Source: Candidatus Saccharibacteria bacterium oral taxon 488
Lineage (GTDB): Bacteria; Patescibacteriota; Saccharimonadia; Saccharimonadales; Saccharimonadaceae
Assembly: GCA_010202645.1 (NCBI GenBank)
Contig: CP047920.1
Location: 1 to 64,000 of the forward strand
Length of the DNA stretch: 64,000 nucleotides
Direction of reading: 5' to 3'
A program made the translations under genes and the position numbers. Positions 26,906 to 33,846 of this stretch are shown piece by piece; positions within the stretch are counted from its first letter, which is position 1; every line of letters begins with the position of its first letter. Below the pieces are notes generated by a model, which was given only the letters and a program-made list of their open reading frames with translations, searched no databases and was not told where the DNA came from.

Positions 26906-26998
26906 GGAGGAGTACCCAAGTGGCTGAAGGGGACGGTTTGCTAAATCGTTAGTACGGGGAGACCTGTAGCGGGAGTTCGAATCTCCCCTCCTCCGCCA
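26906..26998 (+). tRNA. tRNA-Ser (GCT)
   Basis: A class II tRNA with the acceptor ggaggag, the anticodon loop TTGCTAA (anticodon GCT), a long variable arm and an encoded CCA. Confidence 0.95.
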
Positions 26999-27013
26999 GA
27001 ATTATGCTACTGT

Positions 27014-27041
27014 AGTCCCGGTTTATCCGGGACTTATTTTA
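27014..27041 (+). terminator. Terminator after tRNA-Ser(GCT)
   Basis: Stem agtcccgg / ccgggact with a 5-base loop, followed by TATTTTAATTG. Confidence 0.85.
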
Positions 27042-27118
27042 ATTGTTTTGTTTAGTACGCGGAGTGGGTATCGAATAGAATTTTGGGCCGACGGCACCAT
27101 CTAAATCAGGAAATATTA

Positions 27119-27175
27119 TTGACAAATTAAAAACCTTATGCTATTATCCTAACATTGCTATGGTTGGGTCCATAG
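27119..27175 (+). promoter_or_regulatory. Strong sigma-70 type promoter and leader hairpin
   Basis: TTGACA at 27119-27124 and TATTAT at 27142-27147 are separated by 17 bases, with TTATGC immediately before the -10. The leader then contains a small hairpin (ctatgg / ccatag, 27158-27175). The promoter drives the His-rich protein gene. A nearly identical spacer and -10 approach occurs before the small gene at 60160. Confidence 0.75.
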
Positions 27176-27194
27176 AGATAAACATAAAAAGAAT

Positions 27195-27548
27195 ATGAAA
27201 TATTTATCACACATTATTACCACTACCACGATGGCATTGGGCCTGTCGACCAGCCTCGGCGTGTTTTTGCATGACACGAATATTGATAAAGCGATTGTTT
27301 CTGCTTGGCAACTCATGAGTGATGCGCGCCAGGTTGATGACGACCACCACAGCAAGCCTCATTCCTCGCCGCATACTCACTCTGACCATCATGACTTTTC
27401 GGGGGCGCTAAAAGACGGGCAAACCCACCCGCGGACGACACCGCGTAGTGCTGATCGTAAGCACCTACATACCAAACTCGTCAGCCGCGGTGGTGATGGT
27501 GATATTGACGGGCATCGACTGATGGTCGATCCGATTAGCGTGAGCTGA
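27195..27548 (+). CDS. His-rich secreted protein of unknown function
   Basis: 117 residues with a short signal-like hydrophobic N-terminus (about 8-26) and a strongly hydrophilic body containing His clusters: VDDDHHSKPHSSPHTHSDHHD (about 48-68), then more scattered His. The composition suggests metal binding (Zn, Ni or Cu) outside the membrane. No enzyme motif is seen. The gene has its own strong promoter and ends inside the 3' end of the convergent valS by 14 bases. I recognise no family. Confidence 0.6.
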   Translation: MKYLSHIITTTTMALGLSTSLGVFLHDTNIDKAIVSAWQLMSDARQVDDDHHSKPHSSPHTHSDHHDFSGALKDGQTHPRTTPRSADRKHLHTKLVSRGGDGDIDGHRLMVDPISVS

Positions 27549-30090
27549 TGACTTCGAGCTCACTGATAAAGCGCTGGATGAGCCTTTCCTGCTCAGCTAG
27601 CTGCTGGCGAGTTTCCTCGACGAGATAGGCTGGCGCCTTTTCAACGTAAGTTGGATTATCCAGCCGCGCCTGGAGGTTCGCCAGGGTTCGCCGCGCCTCG
27701 CTTAGCCGTACTTCCAGATCGGTCTGGTGCTGATAGAGAGTCTTCTCGTCAATATCCAGCCATGCTTCCCTGTTTGCTGCCGCCAACCTAAGGCCCCGTG
27801 GCTGGTCGGTGTGTGCAATTGACTCCAGGCGCATGAGGTGTTTGATGGTGTCCTGATTTTCGTCAATTAAATTGTCATTACCGTATAACAAGCGGTATTT
27901 TTTATTGCCCGGCAACTCAGCGATTACCCAGCGACCTTCCGCGACCAGTGTTTTCAGCTGCTCAAACTGCTCAGCGGCGATGGGGTCGAACTTTTCTGGG
28001 GTCGGCCAATGGTCGCGCATTAAAATGCCATCGGTGTAATTAAGTGTCTGCCAAATTGTCTCGGTAACGAATGGTGCGAATGGATGAGCGATTTTCAGGC
28101 TGGTTGCCAGCGCCCATGACAGCAATGGGCGGTTGATAGCGGTTTTTGACGATTCGATGTACCAATCGGCTAGGTCGTCCCAAATAGCGTGATAGACCGT
28201 GTCTGCGGCTTCAGAAAAGCGGTACTGCTCCAGGCGGACGGCGACGTTATTAGCGGCGTCATTCAGCTGGCGGATAATCCAGTGGTCGGCCGGCGTCTGC
28301 GGCTCTAGGCCAACGATTTGGTGTTCATCGCCGATTTGCGCCTCGACGAAACGAGCGATATTCCACAGCTTATTACAGAAGTTGCGAGCAGCGATGACCG
28401 CGCCCTTGTTGAAGGCTTGATGCTGGGCTGGCGCGCGGCCAGCGATGATGCCCATGCGGGTGGCGTCCGAGCCAAATTCTGAAACTAGCTCCATTGGGTT
28501 GATGACATTACCTTTGGATTTGGACATTTTTTGATTATGTTCGTCGTTGACCATGCCGTGCAGGTAAACGTCCTTGAACGGTAGTTTGCCAGTGCGGTAC
28601 AGGCTGAGCATAATCATGCGCGCTACCCACGCCCGCATAATGTCCATGCCGGTTTCCATCAGGCTGGTTGGGAAGTATTTGGCTAATTCCCCGCCATTTA
28701 GATAATCAGTAACGATGTATGGCCACTGCCCAGATGAGAACCAGGTATCAAAGGTATCTTCTTCCCTGATATATGTTGTACCATTTACAACTATTTTTCG
28801 TTCGTCAGTACGAATGTTAAATATCCAGTCGCGCGGGTTGCTTTCATTGACAAATGCTGGAATCGGGATGCCCCACGGGATTTGCCGGGAGATATTCCAA
28901 TCTTTCAGTTGCTTGAGATAGGCGATGAGTTCTTTGCGCTTAGCGGCTGGATAAAAGGTAATCTCTTCCCCCTCTAAGGCTTCAATGGCTGGCTGAGCCA
29001 ACGGCTGCATTTTAATAAACCATTGCTCCTTAACCATCGGCTCGATGACGCTGCCGCATTTGTAACAATGTCCGACGGCATGTTCAATGTCTGTTTCGCC
29101 GCGGCGCAGTTCTAGCGACTCCAAGGCTGCCAACACGCGAGTGCGGGCTTCTGCCGGCGTCAGGCCTAGGAATTGCGGCGGTACGTTGATCATCTTGCCT
29201 TCTTGGCTGATGATTTGCTTGAGCGGCAGATTGTGGCGCTGGGCCATCTCGAAGTCGTTCGGGTCGTGTGCTGGCGTAATTTTCACTGCGCCAGTACCAT
29301 AGTTCATATCGACGTACTCGTCGGCGATGATTGGGATTTCCTCGTCGGTGATTGGCAATAAAATTCGCGTACCGATGAGGTGTTTGTAGCGCTCGTCATC
29401 CGGGTGGACAGCCACTGCCACGTCGCCTAGCATGGTCTCCGGCCGCGTGGTGGCGACTACGATTTCGCCGATTTTATCCAGCGTCGGGTAAGCGATTTGC
29501 CACAACTTCCCCTTTTCATTTTTATGCTCAACTTCAATGTCGGCGAAGCTGGTTTGGTGTTTGGTGCAATAATTAACGATCCGCTCACCGCGATATACCA
29601 GACCATCATCCCACAGCTTTTTGAAGGTCTCGTACACTGTAGCGATGACTTTATCGTCCAGCGTAAAGGTCAAATGCCGCCAAGAAGCGCTGACGCCCAG
29701 AGCCCGCAGCTGCAACTCCATGTTGCCGCGTTTTTCTTCAACAAATTGCCAAACCTGGTCGTACAGTTGTTCACGTGAAAAGTCAAAACGGCTTTTTCCC
29801 TGTTTTGCCAGTTCTTTTTCATAAACTACCCATGTCTCAAAGCCAGCATGATCTGCCCCAGGAATAAACACCGCATCATCACCCTTTAACCTGTGATAAC
29901 GAATCAAGATATCCTTCAAATTCATGTCTAGGGCATGGCCAATGTGCAAGTTACCATTAGCGTTGGGCGGCGGCATGACGATGGAGTACGGTTTGCCAGT
30001 GCCAGTCGGCTCTAATGCACCGCTAGTTTCCCACATGGCGTAAATGTTTGGTTCGTAATCGTTTGGGGTGTATTGTTTGGCTAATTGCAT
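27535..30090 (-). CDS. valS: Valyl-tRNA synthetase
   Basis: ValRS charges tRNA-Val and edits mischarged threonine. The 851-residue class I enzyme has HIGH at 49-52 (NLHIGHAL) and KMSKS at 521-525, the editing domain between them (TTRPETMLGDVAVAVHP), an anticodon-binding domain and a C-terminal coiled-coil arm (about 785-845), as in bacterial ValRS. Length is typical. A TATAAT box (about 30205-30210) well upstream of the start is a candidate promoter. One parS-like palindrome lies inside the gene and two lie just upstream of it. Confidence 0.97.
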   Translation of the reverse strand: MQLAKQYTPNDYEPNIYAMWETSGALEPTGTGKPYSIVMPPPNANGNLHIGHALDMNLKDILIRYHRLKGDDAVFIPGADHAGFETWVVYEKELAKQGKSRFDFSREQLYDQVWQFVEEKRGNMELQLRALGVSASWRHLTFTLDDKVIATVYETFKKLWDDGLVYRGERIVNYCTKHQTSFADIEVEHKNEKGKLWQIAYPTLDKIGEIVVATTRPETMLGDVAVAVHPDDERYKHLIGTRILLPITDEEIPIIADEYVDMNYGTGAVKITPAHDPNDFEMAQRHNLPLKQIISQEGKMINVPPQFLGLTPAEARTRVLAALESLELRRGETDIEHAVGHCYKCGSVIEPMVKEQWFIKMQPLAQPAIEALEGEEITFYPAAKRKELIAYLKQLKDWNISRQIPWGIPIPAFVNESNPRDWIFNIRTDERKIVVNGTTYIREEDTFDTWFSSGQWPYIVTDYLNGGELAKYFPTSLMETGMDIMRAWVARMIMLSLYRTGKLPFKDVYLHGMVNDEHNQKMSKSKGNVINPMELVSEFGSDATRMGIIAGRAPAQHQAFNKGAVIAARNFCNKLWNIARFVEAQIGDEHQIVGLEPQTPADHWIIRQLNDAANNVAVRLEQYRFSEAADTVYHAIWDDLADWYIESSKTAINRPLLSWALATSLKIAHPFAPFVTETIWQTLNYTDGILMRDHWPTPEKFDPIAAEQFEQLKTLVAEGRWVIAELPGNKKYRLLYGNDNLIDENQDTIKHLMRLESIAHTDQPRGLRLAAANREAWLDIDEKTLYQHQTDLEVRLSEARRTLANLQARLDNPTYVEKAPAYLVEETRQQLAEQERLIQRFISELEVISSR
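29767..29782. promoter_or_regulatory. parS-like site (weak) inside valS
   Basis: ttgttcacgtgaaaag matches the ParB-binding consensus TGTTTCACGTGAAACA at 12 of 16 positions and contains the full TTCACGTGAA core. Because it is inside a coding sequence it may be chance, but two better sites lie about 340 bases away. Confidence 0.4.
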
Positions 30091-30102
30091 GAATAATTCC
30101 TA

Positions 30103-30118
30103 CTTTTCACGTGAAAAG
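30103..30118. promoter_or_regulatory. parS-like palindrome 1 upstream of valS
   Basis: cttttcacgtgaaaag is a perfect 16-base palindrome with the parS core TTTCACGTGAAA. It differs from the consensus only at the outer two bases on each side. It lies 13 bases upstream of the valS start codon. Confidence 0.6.
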
Positions 30119-30139
30119 CGAGCATCGCTACCGTCAAGA

Positions 30140-30155
30140 TTTTTCACGTGAAAAC
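30140..30155. promoter_or_regulatory. parS-like palindrome 2 upstream of valS
   Basis: A second copy, tttttcacgtgaaaac (14-base palindrome, 13 of 16 matches to consensus), centred 37 bases from the first. The pair is the only intergenic occurrence of this motif I found in the window. Confidence 0.6.
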
Positions 30156-30260
30156 TCAGACAATAGGCGTAAATGATCTCTCCACGCGGTTATATTACCA
30201 AGCCAATTATACCACAGAAAAAGGGGCGGCAAAACCGCGGATGATGCCTGGCTAGGGGTG

Positions 30261-31184
30261 TTAACGCAGCGTTTGGTAGGCGCGGTACAGCCAGTAGCGA
30301 CTGCGCTGTAATGGCAAATCCCAAGCCCCGGCAAAGGTGACGTCGTGTCCGCCAAATGAGCGTTTGAACTTGGTGAAGCCAGCCCACGGATGGTTTTTGT
30401 CGGCACCGTCGGGGGCGATGCCGTAGAGGTCGGCTTTGGCTAATCCGTGCTGCTGAGCGTCAATGATTGCCTCGGCCAGCAGGGCAGTGCCAGCATTGAG
30501 CTTGCGGTGAGCTGGGTCTGACGAGGCGCCAGCATGGGCGTAATATAGCGTGTCGCTGCTATGATAAAACAGGGCAGCGGCGATGGGTTGATTATCAAGC
30601 GCGGCGTAGTACAGCGTGGCTGCACCGAGCGGGAAGAGAGTGGCGGCTTGCTGGCGAAAATAACTATCAGGATGTGGCGTAATGCCGCGCTGCTGGGCGA
30701 CCTGGTGGACAAATTTCAGTAAGATATCAATGTCGTGCGGGTCAGTCGAGCGGTGGACAGAGACGCCTTTTTTATGATAATTGCGGTACACATTACGAAC
30801 TGGCTGTGCCATATGGGCGATCAGCTGGTCTTGCGGCTGAGTCAGGTCGATGACGTGCGAATGCTCCGGCTGGAGCTTTTGGTAGGTAACCTTTTTCCAG
30901 CCGTGAGCTTGGAGATGGGTGGCAAAGTCGAGATTGGTTGGCTCGACGCGCAGGAAGGTAACGCGGTGTTTTTTACCAAGTTGAGTTAAGGAATCAAGGG
31001 CTGCTGCTAGCGAATGCTTGTCATTGGCAGCCGGGCCGTACGGACAATACAGGCGGGAATTACCAGTGCTGCGCTCTAAAATAGCCAAGTACTCCCAGCC
31101 CGGGCCGCTATCGCGAAAGGTGGTGCGGCCGAGCGATTCTTGAAAGGCTTGCCAGGCGGTTGATTGTAAAAAATGTTGGTTCAT
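30261..31184 (-). CDS. FemAB-family peptidyltransferase (peptidoglycan interpeptide bridge or lipid II modification)
   Basis: FemAB/FmhB proteins use aminoacyl-tRNA to add amino acids to the stem peptide of lipid II. The 307-residue product has the two-GNAT-fold architecture of the short form: an N-terminal half (QSTAWQAFQESLG, LRVEPTNLD) and a C-terminal half with VRNVYRNYHKKGVSV, AALFYHSSDTLYYAHAGAS, and the late motif YGIAPDGADKNHPWAGFTKFK. The coiled-coil insertion of some relatives is absent. The pathway fits with murE and murF nearby. The amino acid added cannot be read from the sequence. Confidence 0.88.
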   Translation of the reverse strand: MNQHFLQSTAWQAFQESLGRTTFRDSGPGWEYLAILERSTGNSRLYCPYGPAANDKHSLAAALDSLTQLGKKHRVTFLRVEPTNLDFATHLQAHGWKKVTYQKLQPEHSHVIDLTQPQDQLIAHMAQPVRNVYRNYHKKGVSVHRSTDPHDIDILLKFVHQVAQQRGITPHPDSYFRQQAATLFPLGAATLYYAALDNQPIAAALFYHSSDTLYYAHAGASSDPAHRKLNAGTALLAEAIIDAQQHGLAKADLYGIAPDGADKNHPWAGFTKFKRSFGGHDVTFAGAWDLPLQRSRYWLYRAYQTLR

Positions 31185-31202
31185 GTTGTAATCCTCACAA
31201 CG

Positions 31203-32504
31203 TTAGATTGCTGTCATTGATAAACTTGGTTGGACTTCCAGGTCGTACGGGTCGGCGGGCTGGTCGATGTGGGCGCGGAAATAACCGAGCGCGGCGATCA
31301 TGGCAGCGTTGTCGGTGCAGAGCTGGATGGGCGCATACTCGATGTCGATAGGCAAGGCCCGGCGCAGTTGGCGGCGTAATTCTTGGTTGGCGGCGACGCC
31401 GCCGGCGATGACGACGGAAGCAGGCTGGAAATTGTCATAAGCTTTTTTAGTCTTATCGACCAGGGTTTTAACGGCGGTGTACTGGAAACTGGCTGCCATA
31501 TTATGTCTTAGTTCATCGTTTACTAGGGCAGGAAGCTCGTGCGACGGAAAGGTGAAGTCTTTGCCCACCTCGCGCTGAACGGTCCTCAGAACGGCTGTCT
31601 TGAGGCCAGAGAAGGAAAAATCGTACTCACCGGCGAGCTTGGCGATGGGTAGGTGAAAGGCGCGGGGATCGCCGAGTTCGGCTGCCTTGGCGATGGCAGG
31701 GCCGCCAGGGTAGGGCAGGCCAATGATTTTAGCAACCTTGTCGAACGCCTCGCCAACGGCGTCATCTTGGGTTTGGCCGATGAGCCGGTAGTCGCCGTGG
31801 TTCTGGAACAGGACAAGCTGCGAGTGACCGCCCGAGACGATGAGGGCGAGGAGGGGGAAGGTGGGTTGATAATGCGGTAAAGACAGCGCCAAATCGCTAG
31901 AATTAACAACGGCTTCCGCACGCCGAGATGCTTTCTCGTCAGATTCTTTGGCGACTGCATTGAAGACATCGCCAACCTCAGCAATCACCTTTTCGGAGTA
32001 CTCTTTACGGGTGGCTTCGCCAGCCCGTGGCGTTCGGCTGACGGGGCTTGACGCGCCCGTCACAGCCTCCTCAAAGACGACTGCTGAGGTTGGCTCGACA
32101 GTTTTTGACTTGTCAATAATATGGCGAGATCCTTGTTTTGTCACAAAATTAGCATACACATGCGCCTCGACATGATGTATTTTGTAGAGCGGCTTATTGT
32201 GAATGATGGCGAGGGTGCGGGCGGCGAGCGTGCCGATGAGTAATGAGCCGATTAGGCCGGGCGCGTAGGTGACGGCGATGGCGTCGATACCGTCCCAGGT
32301 GCAATCAGCGTCAGACAGGGCTTTTTTGATGACCGGGTTAACAACCTCCAGGTGGCTGCGGGCGGCAATCTCCGGGATAACGCCGCCGTATTCGGCGTGG
32401 ATGTCGATTTGGGAATTGACCACATTAGAAAGCAGGCGTTCGCCGTCTTCAACGACCGCCGCTGCTGTTTCATCGCAGCTGGACTCGATTCCCAAAATCC
32501 TCAT
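31203..32504 (-). CDS. tsaD: tRNA threonylcarbamoyladenosine transferase TsaD with a large insertion
   Basis: TsaD transfers threonylcarbamoyl to A37 of tRNAs that read ANN codons. The metal-binding HHVEAH is at 110-115, and ALIVSGGHSQL follows the insertion. The GLPYPGGPAIAKAA and IAGGVAANQELR motifs are intact. The protein is 433 residues, about 90 longer than usual: residues about 121-214 form an extra charged, Glu/Lys/Ala-rich segment between YANF and FPLLALIV. The start is ATG with TATAAT at 32513-32518, 8 bases upstream. It is divergent from murE. Confidence 0.94.
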   Translation of the reverse strand: MRILGIESSCDETAAAVVEDGERLLSNVVNSQIDIHAEYGGVIPEIAARSHLEVVNPVIKKALSDADCTWDGIDAIAVTYAPGLIGSLLIGTLAARTLAIIHNKPLYKIHHVEAHVYANFVTKQGSRHIIDKSKTVEPTSAVVFEEAVTGASSPVSRTPRAGEATRKEYSEKVIAEVGDVFNAVAKESDEKASRRAEAVVNSSDLALSLPHYQPTFPLLALIVSGGHSQLVLFQNHGDYRLIGQTQDDAVGEAFDKVAKIIGLPYPGGPAIAKAAELGDPRAFHLPIAKLAGEYDFSFSGLKTAVLRTVQREVGKDFTFPSHELPALVNDELRHNMAASFQYTAVKTLVDKTKKAYDNFQPASVVIAGGVAANQELRRQLRRALPIDIEYAPIQLCTDNAAMIAALGYFRAHIDQPADPYDLEVQPSLSMTAI

Positions 32505-32544
32505 TTGTTTTTATTATAGCAAATATAAGTGGTAAAATAGGGAC
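32505..32544. promoter_or_regulatory. Divergent pair of start-proximal promoters (tsaD / murE)
   Basis: The 40 bases between two divergent start codons hold two -10 boxes. One is TATAAT read on the minus strand (32513-32518), 8 bases before the tsaD ATG. The other is TAAAAT on the plus strand (32533-32538), 6 bases before the murE ATG. Neither leader has room for a normal 5' UTR. Confidence 0.7.
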
Positions 32545-33843
32545 ATGAAAGCCATATTGGTGAAGTTTGTGAGGAAAGTGCTGCCCGGTGGGATGCTCCG
32601 GCGGCTAGAGAATGGGTATCGGCGGTTGCGCGTCAAGCTGGTTAGCGCGCGGTATGGTAATCCGTCAAAGCACCTCAGGGTGATCGCGGTGACGGGGACG
32701 AATGGCAAGACGACAACGTCGTGCTATATCAATGAGATTTTGAAAGAGGCTCATTTCACGACCGCGATGTTTACCACGGCGGTGATCGAGGTGGCGGGCA
32801 GGCAAAAACTCAACGATCTCAACGCCACGGTAGCGAGCACAGCGCGGATGCAGCGGTTTTTCCGTGACGCCAAGCGGGCGAACGCTGACTACGTGGTGCT
32901 GGAGGTGACGAGTCATGCGCTGGATCAGCATAAACTGGACGGCGTGCCGATTGAGGCGGCGGTGATGACGAATTTGACGCAGGATCACCTGGATTATCAC
33001 AAGACGATGGAAGAGTACGCGGCGGCCAAGAGCAAACTATTTCAGCTGCACCCACGGTTTATCGTGCTCAACCGCGACGACGAGTGGTATGACTATTTCA
33101 ATCAGTTTGTCGCCAGCGAGCAAAAGATGACGTATGGCCGAAGCGTGGAGGCTGAGGCAAAAATTACCCATGTCAAGTTGTATCGCAAGGGTACCGAGGC
33201 CGACGTAGTGCTGGATCATCAGACGCATTTGGAGCTGGCGACAAATCTGCCGGGCGAGTTCAACGTGATGAATATGACGGCCGCGACGACGCTGGCGTAT
33301 CTGTTGGGTGTCAAGCTGGAGGATATTCAGGAAGGCGTGGCTAATGTCGAAGCGGTGCCGGGGCGGTTTGAGCGGGCGGTTGAGGGTCTGGGTTATGACG
33401 TGATCGTTGATTATGCTCATACGCCGGATGCGCTGGAAAAACTGTTGGCGGCGGCCCGCGGCATCACCAAGCAGCGGGTGATCTTGGTGTTCGGGGCGTG
33501 TGGTGATCGTGATCAGGGCAAGCGACCGATCATGGGTGAGATCGCGGCGCGTGGGGCGGATCGGATTTTCCTGACCGATGAGGAGAGCTATAACGAAGAT
33601 CCAGGGCAGATCCGGCGGATGTTGATGGAGGGAATTGAGCGCGGTCGCGGTGACGCGAAGACGACGGAAATTGCCGACCGACGCCAGGCGATTGAGCGGG
33701 CGCTTGGCTGCGCCAAGAAGGGCGATATGGTGCTGATCACCGGTATGGGCCACGAGCAATATCGGATCGTCAATGGTCAGCGGCTGCCGTGGAATGATGG
33801 CCAGGTGGTGCGCGAGATCGTTGGTCGGGAACGGGCGGCGTGA
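32545..33843 (+). CDS. murE: Mur ligase, MurE type (UDP-MurNAc-tripeptide synthetase-like)
   Basis: Adds the third amino acid to the peptidoglycan precursor in the cytoplasm. The 432-residue protein has the ATP-binding VTGTNGKTTT (50-58), LEVTSHALDQHKLDG, TNLTQDHLDYHKTMEEY, YDVIVDYAHTPDALEKLL and the C-terminal CGDRDQGKRPIMGEIA. It is shorter than typical MurE (about 490) because the N-terminal UDP-binding domain is replaced by about 45 basic residues. At the acceptor-recognition position the usual DNPR (diaminopimelate) is replaced by TDEESYNEDP, so the amino acid added is uncertain. It is separated from the next gene by 3 bases. Confidence 0.88.
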   Translation: MKAILVKFVRKVLPGGMLRRLENGYRRLRVKLVSARYGNPSKHLRVIAVTGTNGKTTTSCYINEILKEAHFTTAMFTTAVIEVAGRQKLNDLNATVASTARMQRFFRDAKRANADYVVLEVTSHALDQHKLDGVPIEAAVMTNLTQDHLDYHKTMEEYAAAKSKLFQLHPRFIVLNRDDEWYDYFNQFVASEQKMTYGRSVEAEAKITHVKLYRKGTEADVVLDHQTHLELATNLPGEFNVMNMTAATTLAYLLGVKLEDIQEGVANVEAVPGRFERAVEGLGYDVIVDYAHTPDALEKLLAAARGITKQRVILVFGACGDRDQGKRPIMGEIAARGADRIFLTDEESYNEDPGQIRRMLMEGIERGRGDAKTTEIADRRQAIERALGCAKKGDMVLITGMGHEQYRIVNGQRLPWNDGQVVREIVGRERAA

Positions 33844-33846
33844 GGT

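Noticed and set aside
25434-26998. Array of tRNA genes read as a repeat or CRISPR-like array
   Set aside because: The repeated gattcgaa/ttcgaatc blocks are T-arms of separate tRNAs. No regularly spaced repeats with unique spacers occur anywhere in the window.
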